From Aquilaria yunnanensis (taxonomy: Eukaryota > Streptophyta > Magnoliopsida > Malvales > Thymelaeaceae): a DNA stretch of 64,000 nucleotides. The position numbers and the translations under genes are program-made. The number at the start of each line of letters is the position of its first letter. The first letter of the stretch is position 1. The stretch spans positions 10,046,501-10,110,500 of the forward strand of contig CM077599.1 in the NCBI GenBank assembly GCA_039654915.1, written 5' to 3'. This document shows, piece after piece, positions 36,701 to 49,289 of the stretch. The notes beneath the pieces are model-generated. The model did no database searches and was not told the DNA's origin. It worked only from the letters and a program-made list of their open reading frames with translations.

Positions 36701-39700
36701 GAAACACTGAGATAATTACCTTTAAATCATGTACAACTGAAATAAAATCTTAGAATACTTGACCACTTCCCTTTGAAGGCGGGTGGAAATTGTTTATTAC
36801 AGACTACAATCCATTAATCAATAATATATGGAACAGAGAGGAAACAATAGCATTCTTTACAATGTCAAAAAAAAAACATGGAAATTGCGGGCAAAGAAGG
36901 AAAGAGATAGTTACTAGGATCCATATAAAGAATGGGTATTGGGTAGAACAATAAACAAGAAAAGAAATAAATGCAGGATCCTTTTACAGAAACATGCCAT
37001 GTTGCTGGTGGAAAAATGAATAAGTGCCCTACCTTGTCTCACAGTAGTAGAAACGATGGAAACAGATTCACCCTCCTGTCCTGGAGAAAAAATTGAGTAT
37101 CTCTAAGTGGTAAGACAACTTTTTATTTAGTAGTATGGTATAAAAGTGTGGCACATAAATATGTAAGCAACATAAGAGCTTCAAACACACCCTCAAAATT
37201 TATAGGTATATAAACAAAAGCCAGTCGACACCCAACATCATCTTTGGTCAAATTGTACTCAGATATACCACTCGATACCAACATGAAATCCCTGCAAAAG
37301 AAAATGATCAGATAAACAAAGGAACCCAACTAATTAAGATGATATAACATATCCAAACAGGCAGAACTTAGGAAACAAACAGGTTAGGTCTTTTTTAATC
37401 ATAGATGCCTACATACAGGAGGGCCAGCAATATAAAGTTTTGCAAACAAAGTTCCCATTCTCTTGCATAAACAAAATCTTTCAAGTTATCAAAATAGACA
37501 AATATACAATATTTTTGTAACACAAAACAAATGATATTATGAACTTGCACCAAAGGTGTGACGCCAAGAGCAAAAGCGATCTCTCTGCAGAATTCTAACA
37601 GCTGGAACCCATAGAAAGATAGAAACAAGGAGGAGGGGGGAGAGAGAGAGAGAGAGAGAGAGATTTCACAAGTATTTTCATGGGTAGCTAGAGCCCTCAG
37701 AGATTTCACTAACCCACTATCTTTACTCTCACGTAACCACTCAAACTTGCTGGGGCCTTCTCTTCCTCCAAAGTAATTGCCTACTCCTCTGATGACATTT
37801 CCCTCCACAGCATCCCCAATTATTCGAACATTAGTAACTGATGGTGGCGCTGTTGGGAAAAAAAAATCATAAAGTCAGAATTTAACTGGTGGCTTAACCA
37901 ACAGCCAGGTCCCACAGATAACCCGGAGTCCCACAGAGAGTGTTTGAGAGATAATAATTCAACAAAAGAAGCCTACTTATGTTGTACACAGAAAATCCGG
38001 CAAGTTACTTTGCATGATTCAAACAATCCCAAACTTATGTATGCAGTAAAATCAACACAAAGATATGCATTACTTATGTAAACTGCTATTAGAAACCAAA
38101 ATAGAGGTATTTAGGAGCAGCGAGAAGAAACAAGAGCAGGCCTCAAAACATGCAAATAAAAATCTCCTGGTAAAAAGGATAAGTTTTACACATAAGGATT
38201 TTCAGTGTACCTGCTTTCACAAAATCTGTGTACTTGTATTGGGGTTCTCCTTTGGCCCCATCTTCTGTTACTGGCGTATACATAAAAACCAAACTTGAAT
38301 CTATGTCATCTATGATCAAGTGATACTCTTCATCCTCTGCTCCAGCAATTACCACAGGACTGCTGTTCCATTTTCTCCTTAACCAGCTAGAATATATGAA
38401 CATTCAAACTAAGTATTTTGCTTACTATTGTGTCAATGTCCTATATACACTTCCCAAAGCACTCATACCTAGCAACTCCTTTTCCTGGAATGCCACCACG
38501 CCATGCAACCTGAGCATGACCTTTGATTGTATGACCTTCCACTAGTTCTCCGTGGACTTCAAGGTTCACGGCCTTGGGAATTCCACTCCCTTTTCAATAA
38601 AAGAAGGCAAAGACTCTTTTCAATAAAAGAAGGTAAAGATTAAAGAAGTGCAAGTTTGCAGTTGCATAACATATGCCTGCTTCGTTGGCTCATAAGCATG
38701 CATGTGAATTTTTTTTTTAATAGAAAAAAAAACACAGGACAGAGCCCAAATATAAACTTCAAAATTGACTTAGAGACTACAGATGAACTACCTGTTCTGA
38801 TTCTTCTAAATATACAAATTCGTAAGTGTTTCCAAGAAAATGTTCTTTTTTTTTTTGAAAAAATGTTCTCAAGAACACATATTTTACAAAGTATGTGCCA
38901 TAAATTCTCTCATTCTACAAAACTGGTTTAAGTATAATATCTAAAAGCTGCTACATGTTCTCAAAGTAGATGTGAAACATACCTCTGGAAACTGGTGAAG
39001 ACAGAGCAAAGATTGGAGGGTATTCCATTTCTCCCACTATTGGGATACATTCAACTTTCAGAATTTTACCTATTTCTTCATGCTTAGGCCAATAAACCTA
39101 ATAAACATATGGCGCATTTAACAACTTACACAGAATACCCAAGTGTTAGAACTCAAACTAATAGTCTCAAGTGGCAGCCAAGCAAGGATAACTTACCTCT
39201 CCAGTGGCATCAGGGATCGCATTGAAATTTGAAAGTGTTCTTTCTCCTAGAAACCACTGATACTTCAGAACTAACTCTGGGTCACTGCTTAGGGTGCTCT
39301 CCTGGACAAAAGAGAAGTGGCAGCAACAAGCATCTTCTTCAGAAGGTTTATCAATGAAGGCTTCTTTGAGAAAATAGCCAGGAGGTAATTTGTCCTTCCA
39401 TTGCTCCAATAAGAATCGAAAAGTTGAGTCTGTTGATAACCCATGGATTAGAGATATAACTACTCTTCAAAATAATGGTTAGTTAGTCTCTCACCTACAC
39501 AATCAAAAAAGTCCCACTCGAGGCTCAACTCAGGATAGATTAAGGTCAATATCATCAGAAAGCAGATCAGTAAAGAATGTCAAAGTATCTAACACATAAC
39601 AAAAAACAAGATTAACTGTGTTCTCATGAAGCAGAACGATGCAGCATAGGAAGAGCCTGCTACATCAGGAAAATTGGAAGAAAACTTAACATGAATTTCT

Positions 39701-42700
39701 TCTATTTTTAATAATTTCAACAATATTTTCTCAACAATCAACCCTTGGTCATTATCATTTCGATGGAAACTACAATCCAAAGCTGTACAATGGACAAAAT
39801 TGGAGGCATAGCTCCCTTTCTCATGCTAGTGATAATAGAATACAGGGATCACTTCCCATGGATCAAAAGATTCGAATTTATGCTTCTCATTCAAATAACC
39901 TGTTTCCAAATGGGTCGGCACAGCATTAGCACCCTTTGGGGTTATCTGCAAGTGTCTTAACTCTTAAGTATCAACAGTGGCAATAATACAAAACACCATC
40001 TGCCTGAAATCTCTTTATACACCTACTTTTCTTGTAATTAGCTTGCCTTCCCATATTCTATGAATAATGTAAAACAAGAAGTTGTCAACAGATTATGCTG
40101 TTCATACTGTACTTCAACTTGAGAAAACACAAGTAAGCACAGGCACATGCATGCAGACACGCTCACAAGTCAAGTATGAGTTCTGAAACAAACCTCCAGC
40201 AAGATCTGGACGGCAAAGCTCCCAACCATCTCTGATACACAAAGCCGCATGGGTAGGATAACGCTTTGCAAGAGCTACCTCATCACGGGAAAGGTCTATC
40301 AGAAAATCCCATATTTCAAATTAGTTTTACCAATAATGAAATATACATAGCTTTGTCTAGTGTATGACTAGCGAGTCAAACATCAAAAAGTTATTTAAGC
40401 AAACACATACGATCAGTATTGATGGCTACCTCTATCATTGAATTTCTTCAAAGTTGGACCAACCAATAGAATGGATGCTGCTTCCAAGTGAGGCATCTTA
40501 AGTATAGGATTCTCCTCAACCCGTAAATGCTATACAAGACATAATTAAAACAAGTGAGCTGTGATTTTAGGATAAATGAAATATACCATGTTGATAGGTT
40601 GCATATTGTCAGGCTCCTGCAGTGATATAAGATGCACAAAATAAACCCAAAAAAATATGTTTACAGAAATCAATCAAGGTTTTACAACTGAGAAGGATGG
40701 TTAATGAGAAGGCATGAAATAAACTCGAGCACCCATTCAGGGTTGATCACTAACAGCAGCACATGTCGCATATTCTTGAGGTTGAAAATTAAACAGAAAA
40801 CTCAATTTTCATGATGGTCAAGAGCGAATGTTGCATGTTATTCAAGTTTATATACACACTAGCCATCCAATGATCATCAAAGCTAAAATATCTTGGCGCG
40901 CATGGTATGATATAGCAGAAAAAGCAAGTAGCTCCTCAGAATCAAGCACAAAGAACTTAAGCAATTAAAGGTGCGTTCCACAAAGAAAGGTGAGAGGTAG
41001 TCAACCAACAGCAGAGCAGCATCAAACTGATGCGGAACAAGTTCAGATTTACAGCATCAGACCATATGAGATGCACCATTATCACAATGTTTCATAAAAT
41101 CATGATCAGTCAATTCTATAAAGCAGATTCATCATACTAACCTCAAGGACAGGGAGATATGGGAAGTTCTTCAATGTTGATATTTTGTTTTTGCTTGCAG
41201 CTAAAACCTGCACAGAGAGGAAAACAATACACAATAACGAATTTAATTTTACAGTTTTACAAAAGAAAATTTGATAAAGTATAGTGATCTTATCCCACAA
41301 ACCTGTAATCGAGGTTGACTTGCCATTGAAAGAGACTTCAACTTGTTTTGAGCAATAGACAGAAACTAGGAAGGAAAGAAAAAGAGCAAGGAGAAAAGGA
41401 AAATATTCAACAGTGAGTTGGACAACAATCACAAATGTAATTTGAAATGAATGATTTGCACCTCAAGGTTAGGAAGCTGAGGGAGACTAGCAAGGGAGCT
41501 GATTTGGTTCCCCGCAAGATACAATTGCTATAAAAGAGGACAATATTAGGATCAATCTGAATATTGCTTCATCACCCTTAATTGACTTAAGAAATTAGTG
41601 TACAAATGTAATGCACCTGAAGGACTTTACAATTCGAAAGAGGTTCAAATCCAGGTCCTTTGAAGTCATTGAAACTTAAATCAAGAACCTGACCAAAAAT
41701 TGATATAACCAAACAATCAACAACCAACTTATCAAAACAATTTCATAAATTGAGGACAAGCAGGATAAGGTTTTCAACACTTGTGAAGTGCCATAGTGTT
41801 ACTGATAAGGAGATGCCAATGAGGTTGTCCAAGATAAATGCATACCTTCACTCGCGTCAATATCTCCACTCCTTCAAGTGTGGTCAGGAGATTGTCTCTA
41901 AGGTAAACAAACTGCAAAATAGAATATGATTCAAAAGATGCACCCAGTGCAGAAAACATAAATGGCTGAAAATATTAATGAACGTATGGCCTACTTCAGA
42001 TCCTTTATGAGAAATTTCTTCCCTGCCTCTAACAAGTCAATATTTAAAAGTAGGAAAAAAAGAGGAAAGGAAAAGCAAAGGTGCATTCCTAGATCTCATA
42101 AATCAGTAAGTTTGAAGTTAGTACTTCTTGAATAGAACACCAACATTAGAATCGCTACTTTGAATTTGTGAAACTACATGTATGGTCACATATAAAACAA
42201 ACAAACTAAGATCAGTCAACTTACTTCTATAAGCTCTAAAACTATAATCAATCAATAAATCAACTAGGCCTTAATTCCTCTGCATGGGGGTTGGCTACAC
42301 AAATCCAACATCCAGTCATAAGTTCTAATAATATAAAGGGACAAGATAGTTCAGAGACATGGTTAAGCCAGAAATCAAAGTCATGTAAATGCCTTTTTTG
42401 GTAAGAGAAATGTATATGGATATGTTTAATTAAAGTAGTGTGAACCCTTATAAACCACTTGGAATTTATAAAAGGACCAGATTTCACATCCATGTAAACC
42501 TATATGAACCAATGTGCAGAACTGTAAATTCATATTTTCATCTATCAATTTAGTTGCCAATCAAGATAGGAAAACTAAGCTCATCTTGTTTGTGCCTGAA
42601 GTAATAGATATCAATGCACAAATGAAAAAGAACGATTAAAGAATGACCAATCAATCTTCTTATTCTAGGGAAGTACACAAGTTTTGCTCTAAAAGATCTT

Positions 42701-44672
42701 TTTCCTCAATAAGAATAGTGAAAAGCTCTACATGCAAATGATACGAGACCAAGCCCATGCCTTCCAAGATCAGTTGTATCCAGCCCAAACATTGACACAC
42801 CCGACAACTTTGAATACCACTTCAATAGCCTGTAAGAGTTTAGGTGGAGCAAGCAGAGACTGCCTGCCTGACTCTAACCTTATTCAAAGGGAATCTTACC
42901 ATATAAGGAAAGCCGCCAACAGAATGAATCTACAACAATAGTATTCATGATTTAGACAACTCACATACCTCCAAATTTGGAGACAGGTTCAACCCACTAG
43001 CATTTAGGCTGCGGATTCGGTGACCCCTAAGATCCAGCCTCTGATTTTAAAAGAAGAGAAAATAATAGAAATTAATGAAAAGTAAAGGCTACCAGATAAC
43101 TAAATCTTACGAGTGCAGGGGAACATTGTTACTTTTGAAATAATAAAATGAAGGGGGCATGCACATTTGCGTGCAAATGTGTGATAGCGTATTTTATGCA
43201 CACATTTATTGCTGTATATAGACAGGAATTCACTCATGTAAACAAGTCCACTTTGCATGTTGAACAATTTCTGATGATATTTTTTTTATCAACGGGTTGG
43301 ATGCCATTATGTGTTACTAGTAATTATTCACTCAACTTATATACCAACTGAAAATTTAGACTAAGTCCAAAAGTATTTTTTTTTTTTAAACATTTGTTGG
43401 GAAAGTTAGATATTTTTTATTGATTTTTCTTTTTCTTGGTTGGGTGTGGAAAAAAATTCATTAAAAAACAATTAGTAATTTCTAAAAGAAATTGTATTCC
43501 AGTTATTATCAATTAGATAGAGCATTAGCTTTCAAATGACATCGGTTCTAGATTAAAAAATTCAGCAAAAATGAAAATAGTGGATTATAGTTAAAGGCGG
43601 CAAAAAACAGTTAATGTTCTTGCACACTGTCTTTTAGTACAAAAACAGGATGCCAAGCAAACCCTGTAATTATCTCTTTTCAGGCATGCAATGAATCACC
43701 ACTAGAGAAAATTTGTGACTGGAAACTTAGCAGATATATGATGAGCCGTTCTTCAAATGACAAGTAGAGAAAAGGTTCAGATCATTTTTAATAATTGAAG
43801 CTGAGTATTCTTACCACATCATCACTGGCCTTGATCTCAATGTGTGGGAGAACAATAAAACGAGAATCCCTGCTTTCTGGGGTTGCTGCTTTTCTCCGCC
43901 CAGATAAGCTCGAACTTCTATCCAAAGATGATGTTAAAGAAGCAGTTCTTAATCCACTAGAAACAGTAGGTGATCGAGCAGATGGGGAAGACAGCTTAGA
44001 AACTGTTTTTCTACTTCCAGTACTGTTGTTACTGTCCAGGGATGACGCATTAACCTTTTTCAAAGAAGAAGAGACTGACAATGATGGTCTTACTGTAGGC
44101 TTCTTAACACTCCTCAATATACTGGAGTCAGATGCAGTCGAGGTGCTTAAACTTCGAATCATGGGAGATGCAGGTACCGACTTCCGAGTCTCTGGTAAGC
44201 TTGACCTTGCTGTTGGTTTTGTGGCAACAGAAGGCAATGAACTTCTTCTTAGCTCTGGCAAAGAACGCCTAACTGGTTCAGTGGCTGAACAACTAGTTGT
44301 TTTCTTGCCTGAAACTGTGCTTGCCCCATTCTGCTGTCTCACAGAAGGCACAGGTGACTTCTCAGGCAATCCCCCAGTGCTGCTTCGCCTTGTAACTGGT
44401 GCAGAATTTGGAGACTTTGAAGCCCGCAGTGAAGAAGATACAGTTGATCTTGTGAAACTTAAACTTAATTCAGATCCACCCATTGTGTCTTGCTTCTTTT
44501 TCATCAAGTTACCAGGCACTGAAGCATTTGGTGCCTCAGCACCTGTAGTTTTCATGGAATCCAAATCTTTTTTCACAGATTCACCTGGACTGTGGGAGGA
44601 TGTCAATGTTTCCTCCAATCTCTGTGGTTTTCCGGTGGGATCTTTGGCAGGCAGAATTACAGGGTCCTCCAT
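24716..44672 (-). CDS. AIR9: AIR9-type microtubule-associated protein (37 coding exons)
   Basis: AIR9 is a large plant microtubule-associated protein reported at cortical microtubules and the cortical division site. Coding exons, 5' to 3': 44672-43815, 43040-42969, 41911-41846, 41688-41617, 41527-41462, 41365-41303, 41207-41142, 40529-40430, 40295-40194, 39429-39197, 39097-38983, 38589-38469, 38386-38211, 37849-37714, 37291-37191, 37080-37033, 36557-36373, 36282-36165, 35646-35519, 34895-34727, 33802-33684, 33354-33186, 33055-32971, 32867-32794, 32707-32588, 32107-31912, 31817-31696, 30698-30491, 29001-28928, 28422-28284, 27798-27617, 26311-26156, 25939-25808, 25543-25485, 25396-25364, 25280-25146, 24892-24716. 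Total 5,175 nt, 1,724 aa (Arabidopsis about 1,708). Layout: Ser-rich basic N-terminus (1-286), leucine-rich repeats (~287-454), ten clear A9 repeats with YFGGxEG-like cores (~604-1590), conserved C-terminus ending NSLLKIEP. The donor after exon 34 (GAG|GTCCCG) is weak. Start: first in-frame ATG, 19 bases after the acceptor of this exon. Confidence 0.95.
26935..27350. repeat. Duplicated segment within an AIR9 intron
   Basis: About 135 bp at 26935-27070 recurs at about 27213-27350 in the same orientation. Both carry GTATACAGAGT, AAGATATCTTATCAGGC, GCGCAGAAATCATAAGC and TTTCAACTAGATGAGATGG. The copies differ by scattered substitutions and a small indel. It lies in the intron between the exons at 27617-27798 and 26156-26311. 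Confidence 0.85.
29160..29698. mobile_element. Possible MITE in an AIR9 intron
   Basis: The left end GGGATAAAGACAC...AAATTGGTGCCGTTTAAC and the right end, read in reverse, GGGATAATAACAC...AAATTTGGTGCCCTTTAAC form an imperfect inverted repeat of about 50 bp, with weaker similarity inward. Nearby TTA trimers (29156-29158, 29699-29701) could be a PIF/Harbinger-type target duplication, but one extra base intervenes on the left. No coding capacity. Confidence 0.45.
31022..31344 (-). mobile_element. TRIM retrotransposon (miniature LTR element) in an AIR9 intron
   Basis: Two direct terminal repeats, 31022-31147 (126 bp) and 31243-31344 (102 bp), each start TGTTA and end AACA on the + strand. Adjacent to the right repeat, 31231-31242 read on the minus strand is TGGTATCGGAGC, one mismatch from the initiator-Met tRNA primer-binding site TGGTATCAGAGC, so the element is on the minus strand. 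The internal part is only 95 bp, with no coding. A perfect 5-bp duplication TGGTT flanks it (31017-31021, 31345-31349). The length difference between repeats comes from an internal duplication of a GTGATAA-TGGAGGGGCTTT-type segment in the left one. It sits in the intron between the exons at 31696-31817 and 30491-30698, in the same orientation as AIR9. Confidence 0.9.
33462..33488. repeat. Poly-G tract in an AIR9 intron
   Basis: A run of about 27 bases, nearly all G, directly after a T run. Such runs are prone to length error in sequencing, so the exact length should not be trusted. Confidence 0.8.
34959..35001. repeat. CT microsatellite in an AIR9 intron
   Basis: CTCTCT-type repeats broken by TT and CCC. 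Intronic, on the + strand; a GA run in the mRNA sense. Confidence 0.7.
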
Positions 44673-45570
44673 TTCAAGCTGATGCACTATCCTGGAAATT
44701 TGAGGACAAAAAGACCAACTCTTTCACATCCCATTATTAGCAGTAAAAGGTTTCTCCGCTCGAGAGAAACAAAAAAAAACAAAAACAAAGGAAGCGAGTG
44801 AGCAACTTCGTGCAGTTAAAATTGTTACTTCCAGCCACTTGGCTGAATTAGGCCAGTGTTTTCCTTCCTTCAAATTCAAGCCAAACTAAATTAATAGAAT
44901 ATATGTCACATAATCGGGAGATTAACATGTTTCGGCATTTTAAATATAAAGGGGAGGTAAGGAAGTTTTGACCTTAAATCTTGTGAAATTCGACTACTCT
45001 AAGTTTCTAACCACTTTATTTTTTGTTAACGCGTCCCTTTCGGTCCATAATGATCTACACTCCTACGGCTTTCCCAGCTACCAATTTAGACAGCAACGCA
45101 GCTAATGAAGCTTCTTCGAAAAGGAAAGAAGAAGAGAACTAACAGCTGAAAGATGAACCGAGCGACTAAATCTTGAACAGTTGTTGGAAATGGAAGACCA
45201 TGCTTGAATCTTCGAAAGTCTCTTCAGCCTTCCCAGCTACCAATTAATACAACAATGCAATTAGAATACAATAGATAAACAAAGTTCTGATCTTTTTTGG
45301 GAATCGGAGAACAAAGTCCTGATCTTTTGGAATTTGAAAAGACTACTCACACTGAAATTGCTCCCGCAAAATGCAGGATCTTTGGGGAGCGATGAAGCAC
45401 GATGAGGCGAAATGGGGAAGAAGAAACGACAAAGGCTGGAGCTTTAGTCGCTGCAAGGAGTTGTAGATCTGATAAAACCCAGAACCGAAACTGAAACGGT
45501 TACTCCGAAGAAGTGACTAGGGCTTTTGGCTTTACCTAGCAAAAGCAGCAAAGAGAAGGATAAAGATGGA
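44673..45570 (-). promoter_or_regulatory. 5' untranslated region and leader intron of the AIR9-type gene
   Basis: A leader exon ends at about 45351 (CAGT|GTGAGTAG on the minus strand). The next exon begins at 44691 after TTTCCAG, 19 bases before the ATG at 44672. The leader intron is therefore about 660 bp. On the minus strand the leader exon begins in a pyrimidine-rich stretch around 45550-45600; the precise start is not determined. Confidence 0.55.
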
Positions 45571-45797
45571 GAGAGAGAAGGTTGAGCAAGAGAGTACAGA
45601 GTGTTTGCGCTTTAACAGTTTAAATGAGCCTCGACGAAAAGCTTTTGGATACGTAAGAAATACGGGGAAATTATTCTCCAGTAGTCCAGTGTTTTTAATT
45701 TTTGAAATGGCGGAAACTATTCTCAGTGTGGACTGCGACAGGCGAAGCAGTTGGCGTGGAAATTACGGGTTCAAAAATATCTAACACACACAAGGAA

Positions 45798-46567
45798 GGC
45801 AAAAATAACGAATAAATCACTAACGTTTTTGTGCTGGCCGATTCACCCACTAAGGTTTTTTTTGGGCCAAATAAACCACTGATATTTCTAAGTCGGCACA
45901 AATCGGCCACTCTTGTAACTTTTTCCGTTAAGTCTAACGGAATCTTAGCATAAAATACCAAGTTTAGTCCTTACATTTTATACTTCTGCTCCAACGCCTA
46001 TAAAGTTTATTAATCTGACATTTATACCATCTTTTTTAAGCCGACATCGATTTTTGAACTCCGTTTGTAAGTAGTAATTGAGATTCTCCTAAACTTGTTG
46101 ATAGTGGCAATGATATTCCTCCTTTTACTCCGCCTTATATTGTACCATAATCTTGCATTAAGCACTAATATGAGTGAGACATCATTCGGAAGTGGCAGTG
46201 TGGGGCTAAAGGCATCCTATCTTAGGCAACGGAAATGGTACACTTTGAAGGAGCTAGAAGCAGCAATGAAAAGACTATGCCCAAAAAATGTAATTGTTGA
46301 ATGTGGTTATGGAATTTTATAAATGATGAAGGTAGCCTATTTGAATTGTTTTAAACCAAGTAGACCTATTTAGTTAATTTTAAAAAGTTAATGATGGAGT
46401 TTTGCAATATTGCAAGAGTCGAGTGGGTAAATTGGCCTATTTCAATCACGTTGGTGGTTTATTTGGCTATTTTTAATAACGTCAGTGATTTATTCGGCCG
46501 AAAAAAAACATTAGTAGCCGATTCAAGCTGGGTCCAAAATGTTAGTGGTTTATTCATTATTTTTGCC
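45798..46567. mobile_element. Mutator-like element with long inverted repeats, upstream of AIR9
   Basis: The left end GGCAAAAATAACGAATAAAT and the right end, read in reverse, GGCAAAAATAATGAATAAAC start imperfect inverted repeats of roughly 110-130 bp. Inside each repeat a motif like AATAAACCACTAACGTTTT recurs two or three times. The flanking nonamers CACAAGGAA (45789-45797) and TACAAGGAA (46568-46576) match at 8 of 9 bases, consistent with a Mutator-type target duplication. The internal 460 bp includes a 75-codon open frame (46095-46322) that I do not recognise. No transposase, so non-autonomous. Confidence 0.7.
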
Positions 46568-48960
46568 TACAAGGAAAGTGCAAAATGTTGCATTTTTCTC
46601 TTAGAAAAAAGAAACAGTTTACTTGAGATTATTAATAATGTGTTAAAAATAGTTATATTTATGTATACAATTTATATTTATAATTTAAACCGTACATCTT
46701 AGAGGTCTGAAAAATACTTTTAAAATATTTTTGTGGGAAGTAGGTATTTTTATTAACTTATCCTTTTTAAGTTTTATGAGAAAATTTCATAAAAATTTAT
46801 TTAATTTATAAGAAAATTTAAAATGATTATTTGTATATATAGTGTTATATTTCTTGTACCAAAAGAAATAGTGTCATATTTCAAATCCAATAAGTTCTGA
46901 ATAAAAAAAGGGAAAAAGTACATTTTTTAACAAATGAGAAACAAGTTTAAGTTCAAAAATGTATGAGTAAGTGTAAAAATGTTGAATCTTTTAGGTTGAG
47001 TTTTTTTTTTACTATGTCTAAACTCATGGGTTAATAAAAATTTAGAATTAGTAATGCCTAAATGTATGAAAATACAAGTCACATTTTATTAAACGAGTCT
47101 ATGATAATTGTAAATTTATTAAGGCCCGGTTCATATTTGGTATTCACATTTTCAACCCTCATTTTGACCAAACCTCTTCCTTAACCGGGCTAAGCACCTA
47201 ATGAAATCGCTCCTAATGTTCAATTTATTTACCCTCATTGCCACTGCCCCACTTCCCCGAAATAAGCTTCACAGAGCATTGTTTTTTGCGACGTCACTTG
47301 AATCTAAGCCACGTCATGCTTCGCTTGCATCCAATTCCCTAATGAGCGTCCACCCTTGGAATGATCGTCTTTCCATTGTGTCTTTTGCTTGTTTTCCATC
47401 ACGTCCCATCGTATCCTTTACTAACGTCACTAATAGTGCATCGACCCGGGGTTGATCACCTTCTTCAGAAATAAATGCCGCCGACATGTCCTTCTACTAC
47501 ATCTGAGCACGCCTTTGCCTTTCTCCTCGACAAAAAGCTCCTCGTCCGCCGCTTTTGAACGTGCCTCCTCCCTACTGGATTTTCTCTTATCGTTTAATCC
47601 TCTCTTCCCCGATCAGCATTCTCACCTAGAACCGCCAGCCTAGATCCAGCATTCTCGTGCTCCAACAACTTTGAAAGACACTGCAAATGAACCTAACCGG
47701 GGTAATTTGGGAACACGTAAAGCGGATCTTCAACGACCCTCAAATTTGCCCAACCTGATCCAATTTTAACACATAAATGGGGTCGTGTGCTTGTTAAATG
47801 AACTAACCCTAAGATTATCAATACTTGTGGTTAGATCTAGGCCCAATTCAAATTACATTAAAGTAGTTAAAGATAGCTACTTAGGTGATCCAAGTCATTT
47901 ATGACCCCCTCCCAAAGTAATTGTAACCGAATGTGACTCTACCCATATTGAGACTAACTGAAATTAAGTCCTGCTTCTCCTTGGCCAGCAACCATTCTTT
48001 GCACATTCAAGCTCACCAACTCAACTGATGTCTTTTGCTGACTACGACCATCAACAAAAGCATCTTCATTGATGGGACATATTGAATTTGTGCTTGGACG
48101 ATAGAATTACACTTGAGCCACCTATCATGGCCATCCATCCCCACCACTAGCTATAACTCGCTGTCAATCAAATAAGAATTGGTGTGGTGTTCAAAGTTCA
48201 TGGCACGTAAGATGATAGTTTTCAAAGCTCATGGCACATAGGATGACAGTTTATGGTTTGAATTTAGTGAGGGCATCAATATTGAGCCTCCACTTAAAGG
48301 AGTTGGAGGAAGGTGAGCAAAAAAGAAGCAAGCTCTTTATATTAGCAGTAATAACAGGGGTAGGGTAGGACCTATGGGAGTCAGGATTGTGCAGCGAGTT
48401 ATTCTCCTTAGAGGATATATATACAGCGACTCATTGGCTTAGATTTATGGGTGTTGGGGTTTAGGAAATAGGAGGATGACAATGATGGATTTGGGGCAAG
48501 AAAGAGAGGCGTGAGGAATCGAACAATCACAAAATGTAAATTTGAGGAATTAGGGGTGACTTCAAACTAGGGTCGGGTGAGTTGTGTGTTGGCGCGCGCA
48601 TTGACTTGACTGAACTCCAACAACGCAATGACTTCAGTTGAATTAAGTTTATCCAAATAGACCGTTAATCTTTGTTAAGACTTAGGATTAAGTCAAAATC
48701 TTTTTTTTTTTTTTTGTAAATTGGAATGCATTAGAAAGTAAATAAAGTTTACTCTAAATAGAAGTCAACCTAGCATATCTAGCCGGTTAGCACAGAGTCT
48801 AGGGAATACAACCATTCCTAAAGCATTGGACTGTACAAAATGCAAAATATAGCTAGGGCATTTCTAAAAAACAATAATGCCCTATTCATTCCAGGACATA
48901 CCATTATTAGTCAAGTGACCTGCCACCAAATTAACTTTCCTACATGTTCAACCTTCAAAA
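46568..48960. other. Intergenic, no gene recognised
   Basis: Open frames here are short (84 codons or fewer, for example 47201-47455) and show no domain, signal or splice-linked extension. Some less AT-rich stretches (47170-47660) could be relics of transposable elements. Nothing is called. Confidence 0.5.
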
Positions 48961-48970
48961 TATTATGCTT

Positions 48971-49275
48971 TTAGATCATTAGCCTACAAAAGTTAAGCAA
49001 AGGCATCAGCTCAGTGGAAGAGCAGATAGTTAAATTCATAAGTTGAACAACAACTTTTGAATCCAACTCAACTTTTAAAGGAAAGAAGTTCATATGTTCA
49101 GCTAATTTGAGCCCTTCAGCTAGTGCCCAAATTTCAGGCAACACACTACTAGTACTACCCAAGTAACGGGCAAATCCAGCTTTAAACTTTCCATCCCAAT
49201 CCCTTATCACCCCATCAACTCCAGCCCTGCCTACTTCCTTAAGAAGGGATCCATCAGTATTAATTTAAAAACATT
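48971..49275 (-). pseudogene. RNase H-like fragment of a LINE/non-LTR retrotransposon
   Basis: On the minus strand this frame reads NTDGSLLKEVGRAGVDGVIR, then DWDGKFKAGFARYLG, EIWALAEGLKLA and VELDSKVVV. This is the plant RVT_3 type of RNase H domain found at the ends of LINE polyproteins and in orphan copies; the first Asp (NTDGS) and the DS pair are visible. It has no start codon in context, no upstream reverse transcriptase in frame, and stops at 48971. I read it as a relic. Confidence 0.7.
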
Positions 49276-49289
49276 AGCCGAAGGAGGGT

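Noticed and set aside
43795..44682. 295-codon plus-strand open frame
   Set aside because: It lies opposite the first coding exon of the AIR9-type gene; the minus-strand frame matches the family and continues by splicing, so this is an antisense shadow.
47201..47643. Overlapping open frames of 84 and 63 codons in less AT-rich sequence
   Set aside because: No conserved domain or splice structure could be seen; coding status cannot be supported.
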